Positions 7,906 through 17,611 of a DNA stretch of 56,311 nucleotides are shown piece by piece. The position numbers and the translations under genes are program-made. Position 1 is the stretch's first letter; each line of letters begins with the position of its first letter. The notes beneath the pieces are model-generated. The model saw nothing but the letters and a program-made list of their open reading frames with translations, did not search any database and was not told the origin of the DNA. Source of the stretch: Fimenecus sp963624605 (GTDB taxonomy: Bacteria; Bacillota; Clostridia; Oscillospirales; Acutalibacteraceae); contig CAVFQD010000006.1 in NCBI GenBank assembly GCA_963624605.1, forward strand, positions 1 through 56,311, given 5' to 3'.

Positions 7906-7935
7906 TATGTTATATTTTGGTGCGGAGGGAAAATT

Positions 7936-8985
7936 ATGAAAATCGAGAAAAATTTTTACGGAAGGCTTAAAAACGGAACGGATGTTCATTCTTTTACGAT
8001 TACAAATGGCAGCGGTGCGTATATAGAGCTTATTGATTACGGCGCAACGCTCAATAAAATCGTTGTTCCCGACAAAAACGGCAAAATGCTTGATGTGCTT
8101 GTCGGCTTTGACACCGTCGAGGGTCAGGAGCTCTGTACAGACTCCCAGGGCAGGACTGTCGGCAGGGTTGCAAACAGAATTGCGGGCAAGGGAATTACGA
8201 TTGACGGCAAAAATTATCAGATAACCAAGAATGTTGACGGCAAATTCACTCTTCACAGCAATCATGAGTATGAAACGGTTGTTTGGAACAGCGAAATTAT
8301 CGGCGATAGTAAGGTCGTGTTTACTTATCACAGCCCCGACGGCGCAGAGGGCTTCCCCGGAGAAGTTGACAATGAGGTTGAATTCAGCTTTACAGAGGAC
8401 AATACCGTTTTTATTGAATATTCATGTACGCCTACGGAAAAATGTCCGCTTAATGTTACAAACCACGCTTATTTCAATCTTAACGGCTTTGACGGCGGTC
8501 AAATTGTAGACCACGAGGTGCAGCTCTTTTGCGACGCTTACACTCCCACTGACGGGGATGCTATCCCAACGGGAGAGATAAGAGATGTTACGGGCACAGC
8601 GTTTGATTTCAGAAAGCCTAAAAAAATCGGCAGAGATGTTGATGGAAAGGACGAGCAGCTGATTATCGGCAGGGGATATGATCACAACTTTGCAATTTCG
8701 GGATATGACGGAGAAGAATGCAAAAAAATTGCCGTTGTAAGGTCAGAGCAAAGCGGTATTACAATGGAGGCATTTACGGATTTACCGGGTGTTCAGTTCT
8801 ATATCGGCAACTTTATGAACGGTACGCAAATAGGTAAGGCAGGAAAGCCTCTTGAATACAGAAGCGGTTTTTGCCTTGAAACACAGTATTTTCCCGACGC
8901 AGCAAACCATGAGGAGTTTATAAGCAATATCTTCACTCCCGAAAAGCCGTTTGTGTCAAAGACGGTATATAAGTTTTCAAAATAA
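7936..8985 (+). CDS. galM: aldose 1-epimerase (galactose mutarotase)
   Basis: This 349-residue cytosolic enzyme interconverts alpha and beta anomers of hexoses such as galactose. Family motifs are clear: D-Y-G-A-T-L-N near residue 34, G-R-V-A-N-R-I-A-G near 76, the catalytic His in T-N-H-A-Y-F-N-L near 176 and the C-terminal catalytic Glu in G-F-C-L-E-T-Q around 313. The length is normal. It is preceded by GGAGG and a good promoter and is transcribed divergently from the FHA operon. No other Leloir pathway genes flank it, so it looks monocistronic. Confidence 0.92.
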   Translation: MKIEKNFYGRLKNGTDVHSFTITNGSGAYIELIDYGATLNKIVVPDKNGKMLDVLVGFDTVEGQELCTDSQGRTVGRVANRIAGKGITIDGKNYQITKNVDGKFTLHSNHEYETVVWNSEIIGDSKVVFTYHSPDGAEGFPGEVDNEVEFSFTEDNTVFIEYSCTPTEKCPLNVTNHAYFNLNGFDGGQIVDHEVQLFCDAYTPTDGDAIPTGEIRDVTGTAFDFRKPKKIGRDVDGKDEQLIIGRGYDHNFAISGYDGEECKKIAVVRSEQSGITMEAFTDLPGVQFYIGNFMNGTQIGKAGKPLEYRSGFCLETQYFPDAANHEEFISNIFTPEKPFVSKTVYKFSK

Positions 8986-9087
8986 AACGCGGCTTGTTCA
9001 CAATTAAACATTTGTTTGATATTTGTTCATATTTAATTATTATTTTTACATTATCATATAGAAAACAAAGGGCAGGAGGAAATAAAA

Positions 9088-9780
9088 ATGGCTAACGAAA
9101 AAATTATGATAGTCGATGATGACGTCAACATTTGTGAGCTTCTCAGGCTTTATCTTGAAAAGGAAGGCTATGCTACAAAAATAGTGAACGACGGTATGAG
9201 CGCCGTTGACGCATTTAAGGCGGAATCACCGGATCTTGTTTTACTTGACATTATGCTTCCGGGACTTGACGGCTGGCAGGTGTGCAGGGAGATAAGAAAA
9301 TTTTCCGACAAACCGATAATAATGCTTACCGCAAAGGGCGAGACATTTGATAAGGTGCTTGGGCTTGAGCTTGGTGCAGACGATTATGTTACAAAGCCTT
9401 TTGATACAAAAGAAATTGTTGCGAGAATAAAGGCTGTACTCAGAAGAAGTGCAGGTGCGGCAGGTCCGGCAAATGCCAAGGAGGTCAATTTCGATAAGCT
9501 TACGATAAACCTTGAAAATTATGAAATGAAGGTAAACGGCGTTCAGGTTGATACTCCGCCTAAAGAGCTGGAGCTTATTTTCCACCTCGCGTCCAATCCT
9601 AACAGAGTGTTTTCAAGAGATCAGCTTCTTGACGAAGTATGGGGCTTTGATTACTACGGAGACTCAAGAACCGTTGATGTTCATGTTAAAAGACTTCGTG
9701 AAAAATTAGAGGGCGTTTCCGACAAATGGGAGCTTAAAACCGTTTGGGGCGTCGGCTATAAATTTGAGACGAAGGACTAA
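9088..9780 (+). CDS. OmpR-family response regulator
   Basis: This 230-residue regulator has an N-terminal receiver domain with acidic pocket D10/D11/D12, phosphoacceptor Asp54 (L-L-D-I-M-L-P), Thr81 and Lys103 (T-K-P-F), and a C-terminal winged-helix DNA-binding domain (about 130-228, with the R-T-V-D-V-H-V motif). The start is set by GGAGGAAATAAAA. The sensor kinase gene follows after 6 bases and an HtrA protease gene after that, so it probably answers cell-envelope or protein-folding stress as CssR-type regulators do; the signal is inferred. Confidence 0.92.
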   Translation: MANEKIMIVDDDVNICELLRLYLEKEGYATKIVNDGMSAVDAFKAESPDLVLLDIMLPGLDGWQVCREIRKFSDKPIIMLTAKGETFDKVLGLELGADDYVTKPFDTKEIVARIKAVLRRSAGAAGPANAKEVNFDKLTINLENYEMKVNGVQVDTPPKELELIFHLASNPNRVFSRDQLLDEVWGFDYYGDSRTVDVHVKRLREKLEGVSDKWELKTVWGVGYKFETKD

Positions 9781-9786
9781 TTAAAT

Positions 9787-11319
9787 ATGTCAAAAATCAA
9801 AAGCGGATCTGTTTTGAAAAGGCTCAGGCGGGCATTCAAAAGCCGTTCGATATTCATTAAATATTTCTCTGCATTTTTTGTTCTTGAAATCCTTTGTTTT
9901 GTAATTCTCGGCGTTGCGGTAAGCTTCTTCGGAACAAATAACTGGACCAAGGAGACCATGAAGCAGCTCTCAGAGAACACAAAGCAGGTTGCGGATTTGA
10001 CGGAGGAAATACTTACAAACCGTATGCAGGATAATATGCAGAATGCAACCTTTATGCTCTGCAACAATATTTCAATGATTTCACAGGCAATTGACGCAGA
10101 TGTTTTTGTTTGCAATACCGACGGCAAGGTTATACTTTGTAAGGATTTGGTTTCCGACAATTACGAGATAAGCAGTAACGGCGAGTGCATAGTACACAGC
10201 TTTTATTCTATACCGAAGTCGATAATAAATAATATCGACGAAAACGGAAGCTCTAATTCTGCGTCAACTCTTGACGGCGTTTATACAAAGGCTCAGATGT
10301 ATTCGGCACGCCCCGTTATTGTTGACGGAAGCACCGTTGCCGTTGTGTTTGCGGTTAAACCGGCTTCTTCGGGAGCACTTGACTATCTTTCGAATTCAAT
10401 GAAGATATTTTGGGTCGGCACGCTGTTTGCGCTTGTAATAGGCGCGATTGCGACATATTTCTTTACAAACGACCTTTTAAGTCCGCTTAAAGATATGTCA
10501 AGAGCAACCAAGTGTTACGCAAAGGGAGATTTCAGTTACCGCGTAAAGGTACGCAAAAATGATGAGACTGAGCTTGCACATCTTTTACGGGCATTCAACT
10601 CAATGGCTTCGAGTCTTGCTTTGTATGAGAGCTCAAGACGCAGCTTTGTGGCAAATGTTTCTCACGAGCTTAAAACGCCTATGACCACTATAAGCGGATT
10701 TATAGACGGTATACTTGACGGAACAATTCCTCCCGAAAAGGAAAAGCATTACCTTGAAATCGTATCAAATGAAACAAAGAGACTTTCAAGGCTTGTTGTG
10801 GCAATGCTTAACATTTCAAAAATCGAGGCAGGGGAGCTGAACTTGAATCCCGTCGACTTCAATATCTGCAACGATATTTTCAATGTTCTTGTTTCGTTTG
10901 AACAGCAGATTGAGCAAAAAAACATTGAGATATGCGGACTTGACGCACTTGTACCGACAAATGTATGTGCCGATGAGGATTTAATACATCAGGTCATTTA
11001 CAACCTTGTCGACAATGCTGTTAAATTTACCGAAAACGGACAGATTTATGTCTTTGTTGAAACAAATGACGACAGCTCCGTAAGCGTTAAAATCAGAAAT
11101 ACCGGAGCAGGCATTTCAAACGAAGAGCTGTCAAAGGTGTTTGAGAGGTTTTATAAGGTAGATAAATCAAGAAGCTACGACACTAAGAGCGCCGGACTCG
11201 GACTTTATATCGTAAAGACGATAGTAGAACTTCACGGGGGCACAGTAAGCGCCGAAAGCGTCGAAAACGAATATACTCAATTTGAATTTACTATTCCGAA
11301 TTATCGGGATAAGGCATAA
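9787..11319 (+). CDS. membrane sensor histidine kinase
   Basis: This 510-residue kinase has transmembrane helices at about 22-45 and 206-226 around an extracellular sensor region of some 160 residues. A HAMP linker (about 227-280) follows, then the HisKA helix with phosphorylated His293 in N-V-S-H-E-L-K-T-P, and an HATPase_c domain with N box (Y-N-L-V-D-N-A), G1 (G-A-G-I-S), F box (F-E-R-F-Y) and G2 (G-L-G-L-Y). It autophosphorylates and passes the phosphate to the regulator encoded just upstream. The coupled order regulator–kinase–HtrA suggests envelope stress sensing. Confidence 0.92.
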   Translation: MSKIKSGSVLKRLRRAFKSRSIFIKYFSAFFVLEILCFVILGVAVSFFGTNNWTKETMKQLSENTKQVADLTEEILTNRMQDNMQNATFMLCNNISMISQAIDADVFVCNTDGKVILCKDLVSDNYEISSNGECIVHSFYSIPKSIINNIDENGSSNSASTLDGVYTKAQMYSARPVIVDGSTVAVVFAVKPASSGALDYLSNSMKIFWVGTLFALVIGAIATYFFTNDLLSPLKDMSRATKCYAKGDFSYRVKVRKNDETELAHLLRAFNSMASSLALYESSRRSFVANVSHELKTPMTTISGFIDGILDGTIPPEKEKHYLEIVSNETKRLSRLVVAMLNISKIEAGELNLNPVDFNICNDIFNVLVSFEQQIEQKNIEICGLDALVPTNVCADEDLIHQVIYNLVDNAVKFTENGQIYVFVETNDDSSVSVKIRNTGAGISNEELSKVFERFYKVDKSRSYDTKSAGLGLYIVKTIVELHGGTVSAESVENEYTQFEFTIPNYRDKA

Positions 11320-11334
11320 TAGGAGGCTTATACC

Positions 11335-12918
11335 ATGAGTGAATTTGATGAAAACAAAACTACGAACAACGAAACTTCGGAAAGCACCGAGAAAAAAGAG
11401 AATTTTAACACTGACACAGATTCTCAACCGTCGGGCTCTTACGGCTCGCAGGGTCAGAGTCAGTACAATCCGAACGGCGGATATTCTCCCTATAACGGCA
11501 CTCAATACAACGGAAACGGTTATTACGGACAAAATAATCCTAACAACGGCTACGGCAGGAATCCAAATTATGTTTATCACGGATATAACGCAGGACAGAA
11601 CCGTCCGTTCCGTGCGAGCACGTCATACAACTCTCAGCCTAATGCCTACACGGCAAACGGCGAGTTTGTACCTGCTCACAACGAAAACGGCAAGAAAAAG
11701 GGCGTAAAGATATTCTTTATCGTTGTTGCCGTTATCGCGGCTCTTGCGGTTTTCTTTACAATGCTTTCAATTTTCGGCAAGACCGACGATTCCAAGGTTA
11801 AGGTGAACGGTCCGACTATTTCTGCTTCTTCCTCGGATTCTGCTTCGGACACCGATGATTCAGGAGAACTTACCGCAGTAGGTGTTTATAACAAGGTTAA
11901 AGAGGCTTCGGTCGGCGTTCTTGTTTATTCGGGATACGGAACAAGCTCTTCGTTGAGCGGCGAGGGCTCAGGTGTTATTGTCGGAGAGGACAGCGACGGT
12001 AAGTACACATACATTATTACCTGCGCACATGTTGTTTCCGACGGCGGTACGATAAAGGTTCAGCTTTACGATGAGTCGCAATACGATGCAACTCTCATAG
12101 GATATGACGCAAAGACCGACATTGCCGTTATGAGAATTGCAAAAACAGGTCTTACCGCAATTGAAATAGGCGATTCAAGCGCTTTGAGCGTAGGCGAGAC
12201 GGTTTATGCAATCGGTAACCCGGGCGGCGTTGACTTCGCCGGCTCTTTCACAAACGGTATGGTATCCGCCATCGCAAGACCCATTAACAGCCAGATAGGA
12301 TATGAAATGGTATGTATTCAGCATACGGCGGCTATTAACCCCGGCAACTCGGGCGGTGCTCTTGTAAACTCAAAGGGTCAGCTTGTAGGTATCAACTCGT
12401 CAAAGATTTCAAGTACCGATTACGAGGGCATGGGCTTTGCCGTACCGAGTGAAACATTCGTTAAAATCTACAATGATATTGTTGAAAACGGCTATGTAAC
12501 AGACAGAGCGAAGCTTGGTATTACCTACACTCCCGCACAGGCAAGTCAGACCTACAGTATGTTGGTCGGCGTCAAAGGTCTTCCCGCAGGCTCGCTTGTT
12601 ATCAAGAGTATTACGACCGACAGCCCGCTTGTAAACACTCAGGTCTCTCCAGGAGATCTCATTACAAAGGTGAACGGCGAGGAGCTTGATACAACCGATA
12701 AGCTTCCGGATTTGATTGAAAAATCAAAGGTCGGCGATCAACTTACTCTTACAATTTGTCATGTAGACGCTAATTATCAGATAACCGAATTTGATGTTAC
12801 CGTAGCGCTTGTTGAGGATAAAGGAAATACGACCTCCGTTGCCGAGGAAACAACCACTCAGTCTTACAATCCTTTCGGATACTTCTACAGCCAAGGACAG
12901 AGCAGTCAAAACGGATAA
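11335..12918 (+). CDS. HtrA/DegP-like membrane-anchored serine protease with PDZ domain
   Basis: This 527-residue protein has a cytosolic N-terminal tail rich in Tyr, Gly and Asn (about 35-110), one membrane helix (124-146), a Ser/Asp-rich linker, a trypsin-like domain with catalytic His232 (C-A-H-V-V), Asp262 (T-D-I-A-V) and Ser339 (G-N-S-G-G), and one C-terminal PDZ domain (about 390-490). It degrades or refolds damaged exported proteins. AGGAGG precedes the ATG, 15 bases after the kinase gene, so it is cotranscribed with the two-component system and may also be its target. The long Y/G/N-rich cytosolic tail is more elaborate than in typical HtrA proteins. Confidence 0.92.
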   Translation: MSEFDENKTTNNETSESTEKKENFNTDTDSQPSGSYGSQGQSQYNPNGGYSPYNGTQYNGNGYYGQNNPNNGYGRNPNYVYHGYNAGQNRPFRASTSYNSQPNAYTANGEFVPAHNENGKKKGVKIFFIVVAVIAALAVFFTMLSIFGKTDDSKVKVNGPTISASSSDSASDTDDSGELTAVGVYNKVKEASVGVLVYSGYGTSSSLSGEGSGVIVGEDSDGKYTYIITCAHVVSDGGTIKVQLYDESQYDATLIGYDAKTDIAVMRIAKTGLTAIEIGDSSALSVGETVYAIGNPGGVDFAGSFTNGMVSAIARPINSQIGYEMVCIQHTAAINPGNSGGALVNSKGQLVGINSSKISSTDYEGMGFAVPSETFVKIYNDIVENGYVTDRAKLGITYTPAQASQTYSMLVGVKGLPAGSLVIKSITTDSPLVNTQVSPGDLITKVNGEELDTTDKLPDLIEKSKVGDQLTLTICHVDANYQITEFDVTVALVEDKGNTTSVAEETTTQSYNPFGYFYSQGQSSQNG

Positions 12919-12933
12919 CGGAATAAATAAGTT

Positions 12934-12974
12934 AAGCGGAGAAATGCGAGCAATCAATTTTCTCTGCTTTTTGT
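12934..12974 (+). terminator. terminator after htrA-like gene
   Basis: AAGCGGAGAAA (12934-12944) pairs with TTTCTCTGCTT (12959-12969), one G·T pair, followed by TTTTG. Confidence 0.65.
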
Positions 12975-13002
12975 TGTCATAAAATTCAAAAAGGTATATA
13001 AT
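12974..13002 (+). promoter_or_regulatory. promoter of the flavin reductase-like gene
   Basis: TTGTCA (12974-12979), 17 bp, TATAAT (12997-13002), 29 bases before the ATG. Confidence 0.7.
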
Positions 13003-13031
13003 AATTAAGTAAACACTAAGGAGGAAAACTT

Positions 13032-13532
13032 ATGCTTAAAGAAATAAATATCAGAGATTTGAAAAAATCTCCCGTTGAAATGATAGCCGACGATTGGGCG
13101 TTGCTCACATCGGGCAATATAAGCGACTGGAACACCATGACCGTCAGCTGGGGAATGATAGGCGAGCTTTGGGGCAAGGATGTCGCAGCGTGCTTTGTAC
13201 GCCCTCAGAGGTACACTTACGGCTATATGGAAAAGAACGATATGTTTACTCTTTCTTTCTTTGACGGAGGTTATAAAAAGGAGCTCGGCATTTGCGGCTC
13301 AAAATCCGGCAGAGACACGGACAAGGCAAAGGAAACGGGTTTTGTACCTATTGAAGCGGACGGAACGGTTACCTTTGAGCAGTCAAAAGTAGTGATTGTT
13401 CTCAAAAAAATTGCGGTTTCGGATATAAACCCCGACGGCTTCCTTGACGAAAGCATCATGCAAAATTATGCCAACGGCGATTTTCACAAAATTTTTATCG
13501 GAAAAATCGAAAAAGTGTACATTAACGAATAA
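13032..13532 (+). CDS. flavin reductase-like FMN-binding split-barrel protein
   Basis: This 166-residue cytosolic protein resembles the flavin reductase domain family: the N-terminal W-A-L-L-T-S-G and W-N-T-M-T-V-S-W-G strands, a P-Q-R-Y-T-Y loop and the F-T-L-S-F-F-D segment that lines the FMN site. Anaerobes use such proteins as NAD(P)H:FMN reductases or small electron carriers. It has its own promoter and an AAGGAGG ribosome site, and stands alone between the htrA terminator and the 5S rRNA. The exact substrate cannot be read from the sequence. Confidence 0.8.
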   Translation: MLKEINIRDLKKSPVEMIADDWALLTSGNISDWNTMTVSWGMIGELWGKDVAACFVRPQRYTYGYMEKNDMFTLSFFDGGYKKELGICGSKSGRDTDKAKETGFVPIEADGTVTFEQSKVVIVLKKIAVSDINPDGFLDESIMQNYANGDFHKIFIGKIEKVYINE

Positions 13533-13566
13533 TTCATAATAAAATAAAAAAATATTAAAAAAACAC

Positions 13567-13595
13567 TTGATTTTTGAAAAAGGTTGTGGTATACT
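13567..13595 (+). promoter_or_regulatory. promoter of the solitary 5S rRNA
   Basis: TTGATT (13567-13572), 17 bp, TATACT (13590-13595), about 47 bases before the mature 5' end. Confidence 0.7.
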
Positions 13596-13641
13596 CTGTC
13601 TTGCACTTGAGAGATGAGTTGCAAAACAGAGTTTCTCACAA

Positions 13642-13757
<116 letters not shown>

Positions 13758-13768
13758 ATCAACAAAAG

Positions 13769-13798
13769 TAGTTCTCCAATAGGGGGGCTATTTTTTTT
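13769..13798 (+). terminator. terminator of the 5S unit
   Basis: TAGTTCTCC-AATA-GGGGGGCTA forms a 9-bp stem with G·T pairs, followed by eight T. Confidence 0.75.
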
Positions 13799-13817
13799 GC
13801 CCTTTTCAAGCAAATGA

Positions 13818-13854
13818 AAATTAAGGCACTCTTTTTTGGAAAAAGAGTGCCTTT
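13818..13854 (-). terminator. terminator of the ABC transporter operon
   Basis: The arms AAGGCACTCTTTTT and AAAAAGAGTGCCTT (13824-13854) form a long hairpin just past the permease stop at 13871; on the minus strand it is followed by TTAATTTTC. Confidence 0.7.
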
Positions 13855-13870
13855 TGTCATATTGCGGTTT

Positions 13871-16336
13871 TTATCCGAACACGCCTATATTGCCCTCGGG
13901 AACATAAAGACCCGTAATCGAGTTGTCGTCGTAAACAACTATGATTGCCTTGCCGTTAAATTCGGTACCTCTGTCAGGCTCATAATAGGGGACGGACTTT
14001 GAAACGATTTCTTCAGCCTTTGCACCCGATACGGTTTTGAGTTCAATTCCCGCACCGGCATATGCGTTTTTAATAAAGTCCATATAACTTACAGCCGGAG
14101 AGTCGTCTTTAGCCGAACCGTAATTATATATACTCAAGGCATTGGAAATATCAAAGCATTTATAGCTGTTGCTGAGCTTTGAGCCGTCGGCATAGTTGCT
14201 GAGAATTGAGCTTACAGAGTAATTCGTATCGGCATAATATACTTCCTTGACCTTTCCCGTATACGCAAGGGGAGTGATACCGTTATCATTGAGATACTTG
14301 ACGGTATTTGTCATATTGGGGTAGATGTACAGCGAATAGTTTGCCATACCTTTTACAATTTTTTCTGGCGTTTCATTGTCGTAGGATGTGCCGTAATACA
14401 TATTATACGTATCTTCTACAAAATAGGAGCCGTATTTTACAACAAGCTTTGTGTCTGCCGTTGTAGCGGCTTCAATGGAGGCTGTTACCGCTCCGACAGG
14501 CGTGCGGCTGTTTGTGTGTGCGTCGTCGTAAGACATTGCAATGAAGTCCTTGTATACAGCTTCCATAAGACCGTCGGTCTCTTCAAGTGCTTCGAGCTTA
14601 TCGGCGCCGTTCTTAGTCGAATAATTGTCAACAAGGAATGACGAACCAACATAATACCATGTCGTATCTGCTGAACTCGGCGTATTGGCGTAGGAATCGG
14701 CATAATATACGGCAGAAATATCATTTGAGTAGTTGGAGATTTTGTCGGATATATTGCCGTGGTTGTCGACAAGCACATACTTCAGGAAATTCTTGTAGAA
14801 CTGTGTTTCATAAACCGTTCTGTTGTATTTGTTGTATACATCCGGCGTGAATACCATAAAGCTTCTCATTATTTCCGTGCCGTCTTTGAGTACAAACTTG
14901 AAGCCGATCAAGCCCTCAACCTCTGCGCCCTTATAGTAAGTGTCATCTTTGACTGCTTCAAAAAGAGAAACTGCAGTTTTAATATCCTCGGCATTTTCCG
15001 AAAGATAATTTGAAGATAATGCCGCATTGTCAAGAATAGATATTCTGTTGTCATTTACATCCATGGATACGGATTTGATTTGCGAAACATCGGGGAGCTT
15101 GTTATATGTGCCGAAGCAGCTTGTGCCGTAATAAACAAATACCAATATTGTTATTGCAAAAGCGGCGGCGTAGACGGGGAGAGTCCTTAAAGCGCCTTTG
15201 AAATTTCTTCTTATAATTAACTCTGCCACAAAGAACGCTACGAGCGTTACACCGAGCGCTGCAAGCAGGCACATACCGAGGCTTTGGAACATCGGAGAGC
15301 CTTCGACATTTGAATACTGATATGTCAGAGTGTTTGTTGTTATAAATGTAAGAGCTATGAGAAATACCGTAACGCCGTTGAGCGCACTTGTGAAATAGAA
15401 CTTGCCGAACGAGTTTGAGTTTTCGCTCTTTCTCTTGTTTATAAGTAACCACGCTATACCGACAAGAGTGATGCTGATAACGAGCCAAATGATAATCGGA
15501 AGCAGTACGCCGAGGTCTATGCACTGGTCAGCCTTAAAGGATGCCTTTTTTGTGAGCTGACCCAAGGTAATAAAGGTCTTTTCGTAGTTGTATTCGGTCG
15601 ATTTACCGTTAATCGGTTCAAGGTCGTTGGCGAATGACCAAATGTTGAAAAGTGTAAATTTGGTGTTCCTTGCAATATCGCTGCCTGCGTTGTAATTGTA
15701 GCCTCTTACTATTTGACTTAAAGAGCTTGTAATATAGTTAATGAGCAATGCCCATACAGACACTCCGGTTACAGTGATTGCAGCCTCAATCATACAGCCT
15801 GAAATTGTCATAACCGCTGCCGAAAGAGCAAAGCCTGCAAGGCCGCTGACAAATTCCATTAAGAACATATAGCAAAACAGGCTTATAAGATGCGAGCTTG
15901 CTCCGAAATATATAAGATTAAGAACAAAGGTTATAAATGTCGGAACGAATGTGCAAACGAAAAGAGAGAGTACAGCCGCAAAAAGTCTGTTGAAATAGAG
16001 CCTTGAGCGCGTCATACCGAAGCTTAAATAAACATTAACGCTTTTCTTTTTCGTTAAGAATTGAAACAGCGTAAACGCCATAAGTATGCCGCAAAGAACC
16101 ATACCAATCTGAATGAAGGACACAAAAATGCTGTCCGAGTTTAAGAAGTATGAGAGAACCGCTTTCTGAATTCTTTCAATACGGAATTCGCTTTTCTGTA
16201 CATATGCTATAACGGGTGCGATGTGGAATGCCGCAAGAGCGAAAAAAGCGATAAATGTAAAGGGAAGAATGCTCATAAAGCTTCTTTTCAAATCGTTTGC
16301 GTCAACTCTGTCATTCGAATATCTTTGTGATATCAT
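13871..16336 (-). CDS. ABC transporter permease with large extracytoplasmic domain
   Basis: The start is placed at 16336, where GGAGG lies about 9 bases upstream; the longer frame to 16357 would overlap the ATPase gene further. The product has about 821 residues. Roughly the first 410 contain eight or nine membrane helices of an ABC-2-like permease; the remaining 400 are a soluble, Tyr/Asp/Ser-rich domain presumably outside the cell, with a final segment that is only moderately hydrophobic. It overlaps the ATPase gene and follows a YtrA-type GntR regulator, the layout of envelope-stress or peptide-antibiotic exporters. The substrate is unknown. Confidence 0.82.
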   Translation of the reverse strand: MISQRYSNDRVDANDLKRSFMSILPFTFIAFFALAAFHIAPVIAYVQKSEFRIERIQKAVLSYFLNSDSIFVSFIQIGMVLCGILMAFTLFQFLTKKKSVNVYLSFGMTRSRLYFNRLFAAVLSLFVCTFVPTFITFVLNLIYFGASSHLISLFCYMFLMEFVSGLAGFALSAAVMTISGCMIEAAITVTGVSVWALLINYITSSLSQIVRGYNYNAGSDIARNTKFTLFNIWSFANDLEPINGKSTEYNYEKTFITLGQLTKKASFKADQCIDLGVLLPIIIWLVISITLVGIAWLLINKRKSENSNSFGKFYFTSALNGVTVFLIALTFITTNTLTYQYSNVEGSPMFQSLGMCLLAALGVTLVAFFVAELIIRRNFKGALRTLPVYAAAFAITILVFVYYGTSCFGTYNKLPDVSQIKSVSMDVNDNRISILDNAALSSNYLSENAEDIKTAVSLFEAVKDDTYYKGAEVEGLIGFKFVLKDGTEIMRSFMVFTPDVYNKYNRTVYETQFYKNFLKYVLVDNHGNISDKISNYSNDISAVYYADSYANTPSSADTTWYYVGSSFLVDNYSTKNGADKLEALEETDGLMEAVYKDFIAMSYDDAHTNSRTPVGAVTASIEAATTADTKLVVKYGSYFVEDTYNMYYGTSYDNETPEKIVKGMANYSLYIYPNMTNTVKYLNDNGITPLAYTGKVKEVYYADTNYSVSSILSNYADGSKLSNSYKCFDISNALSIYNYGSAKDDSPAVSYMDFIKNAYAGAGIELKTVSGAKAEEIVSKSVPYYEPDRGTEFNGKAIIVVYDDNSITGLYVPEGNIGVFG

Positions 16337-17210
16337 ATTTCTTATCCTCCATTTCATTTAAGAATACTTCTTCCATTGTGAGCTTATACTCGTCAATGGC
16401 AATCGGTCGAAGAGCATTGAGCCTTTCTGCATATTCCTTTGCATTGCCCTCAAAGATGATTGTCGCAATTTTTGAGTCAATGTCAAGCGACTTATAGTTA
16501 AAGCCCGCAAAATCAGCTTCTGTAATGTTTCTGTCAAAAATAAGTCTGAACTTGCAGTAGTTCTGTGAAATGTCGTCTACGCAGCAGTCCATAGTGAGGT
16601 GCTTGCCGTTGATAAGTCCGACATGGTCGCAAAGGTTTGAAAGCTCCGTTAAGTTGTGCGAGGAAATTATAATCGAAGCGTCGCTCTGCGCAATATATTC
16701 AAGGAAGAGCTTTTTGGAAATTTCCTTTTTCTGCGGGTCGAGTCCGTCAAAGGTTTCGTCAAGCAACAGGTATTTCGGATTGGACGCAAGTCCTAAAATT
16801 ATCTCCGTCTGCCTTTGCATACCCTTTGAAAAGCCTCTTATCCTCTTTTTCTTTTCAAGGCCGAAAACCTCGATAAGATTTTCAAATGTTTTCATATGGA
16901 AGTTCGGATAGTAATCCGCATAAAACTTTGCCATTGAAAGCGGTGTAGCGTTAAGAGGGAAGTAGAGGTCGTCGGGAATGTAGAAAAGGTCCTTTCTGTT
17001 GTCGTCGTTGTCAAAAGAGGGCTGACCGTCAAGCAAAATTTCGCCGCCGTCTGGACGGTATATGCCGGCAACGGTTTTGAGCAAGGTTGTTTTACCTGCG
17101 CCGTTGTAGCCTATAAGACCGTATATTGATGTTTTATCGACATTAAAGCTTATGTCCTCGATAGCAACAAAACGGTCAAATCTTTTTGTAACGCTTTTTA
17201 TTTCTATCAT
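16311..17210 (-). CDS. ABC transporter ATP-binding protein
   Basis: This 299-residue ATPase energises the permease encoded downstream. It has Walker A (G-Y-N-G-A-G-K-T-T, about 35-43), a signature loop in the unusual form F-S-K-G-M (usually L-S-G-G-Q), Walker B with the catalytic Glu (Y-L-L-L-D-E-T-F-D-G-L-D) and the switch His in I-I-S-S-H-N. A C-terminal extension of about 80 residues follows the core, as in ABC-2 exporters of the YtrB/BcrA type. It starts 3 bases after the GntR gene, so the operon is regulator–ATPase–permease. Confidence 0.92.
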   Translation of the reverse strand: MIEIKSVTKRFDRFVAIEDISFNVDKTSIYGLIGYNGAGKTTLLKTVAGIYRPDGGEILLDGQPSFDNDDNRKDLFYIPDDLYFPLNATPLSMAKFYADYYPNFHMKTFENLIEVFGLEKKKRIRGFSKGMQRQTEIILGLASNPKYLLLDETFDGLDPQKKEISKKLFLEYIAQSDASIIISSHNLTELSNLCDHVGLINGKHLTMDCCVDDISQNYCKFRLIFDRNITEADFAGFNYKSLDIDSKIATIIFEGNAKEYAERLNALRPIAIDEYKLTMEEVFLNEMEDKKYDITKIFE

Positions 17211-17213
17211 TGT

Positions 17214-17588
17214 TTAATCATCTCCTGTATAAATTTTTTCAATCAATTCCATTATATCGGATTTTTCAGCGCCCAAGACCTTTGCGTTTGACACAGCCGT
17301 TCTGACTGCATCGAGCGAAGAGGCGAGGTAAGCGTCCGAATTGGGCTTGTCGGCTATGAAAACGCCCTTTCCCGCAACGGAATAGACAATTCCCTGTTCC
17401 TCAAGCTCGGACAGCGCTCTTTTTACCGTGTTGATGTTGATTGACAGCTCCGAAGAAAGCTGCCTTAATGATTGAAGCTGATCACCGCTTTTCAGTTCGC
17501 CGCAGTTTATGAGCTTGATTATCTGTTCTTTAATCTGCTCATAAATAGGCGTTCTTGACCGGTAATCAATGAAAACACGCAACAGCAT
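17214..17588 (-). CDS. GntR-family repressor, YtrA subfamily
   Basis: This 124-residue regulator has an N-terminal winged helix (P-I-Y-E-Q-I, S-L-R-Q-L-S-S-E-L, N-T-V-K-R-A-L, G-K-G-V-F-I) and only a short C-terminal helical dimerisation part, as in the YtrA group that controls neighbouring ABC transporters. The ATG at 17588 is very close to GGAGGT (about 3 bases), while a TTG at 17582 has better spacing, so the protein may be two residues shorter. A palindrome lies between its promoter and its start codon, strongly suggesting autoregulation of the whole operon. Confidence 0.9.
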   Translation of the reverse strand: MLLRVFIDYRSRTPIYEQIKEQIIKLINCGELKSGDQLQSLRQLSSELSININTVKRALSELEEQGIVYSVAGKGVFIADKPNSDAYLASSLDAVRTAVSNAKVLGAEKSDIMELIEKIYTGDD

Positions 17589-17611
17589 TCACCTCCGTTT
17601 TATACTGTATC

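Noticed and set aside
15102..15524. Minus-strand ORF of 140 codons
   Set aside because: It overlaps the ABC permease in another frame, and the permease frame has coherent membrane helices.
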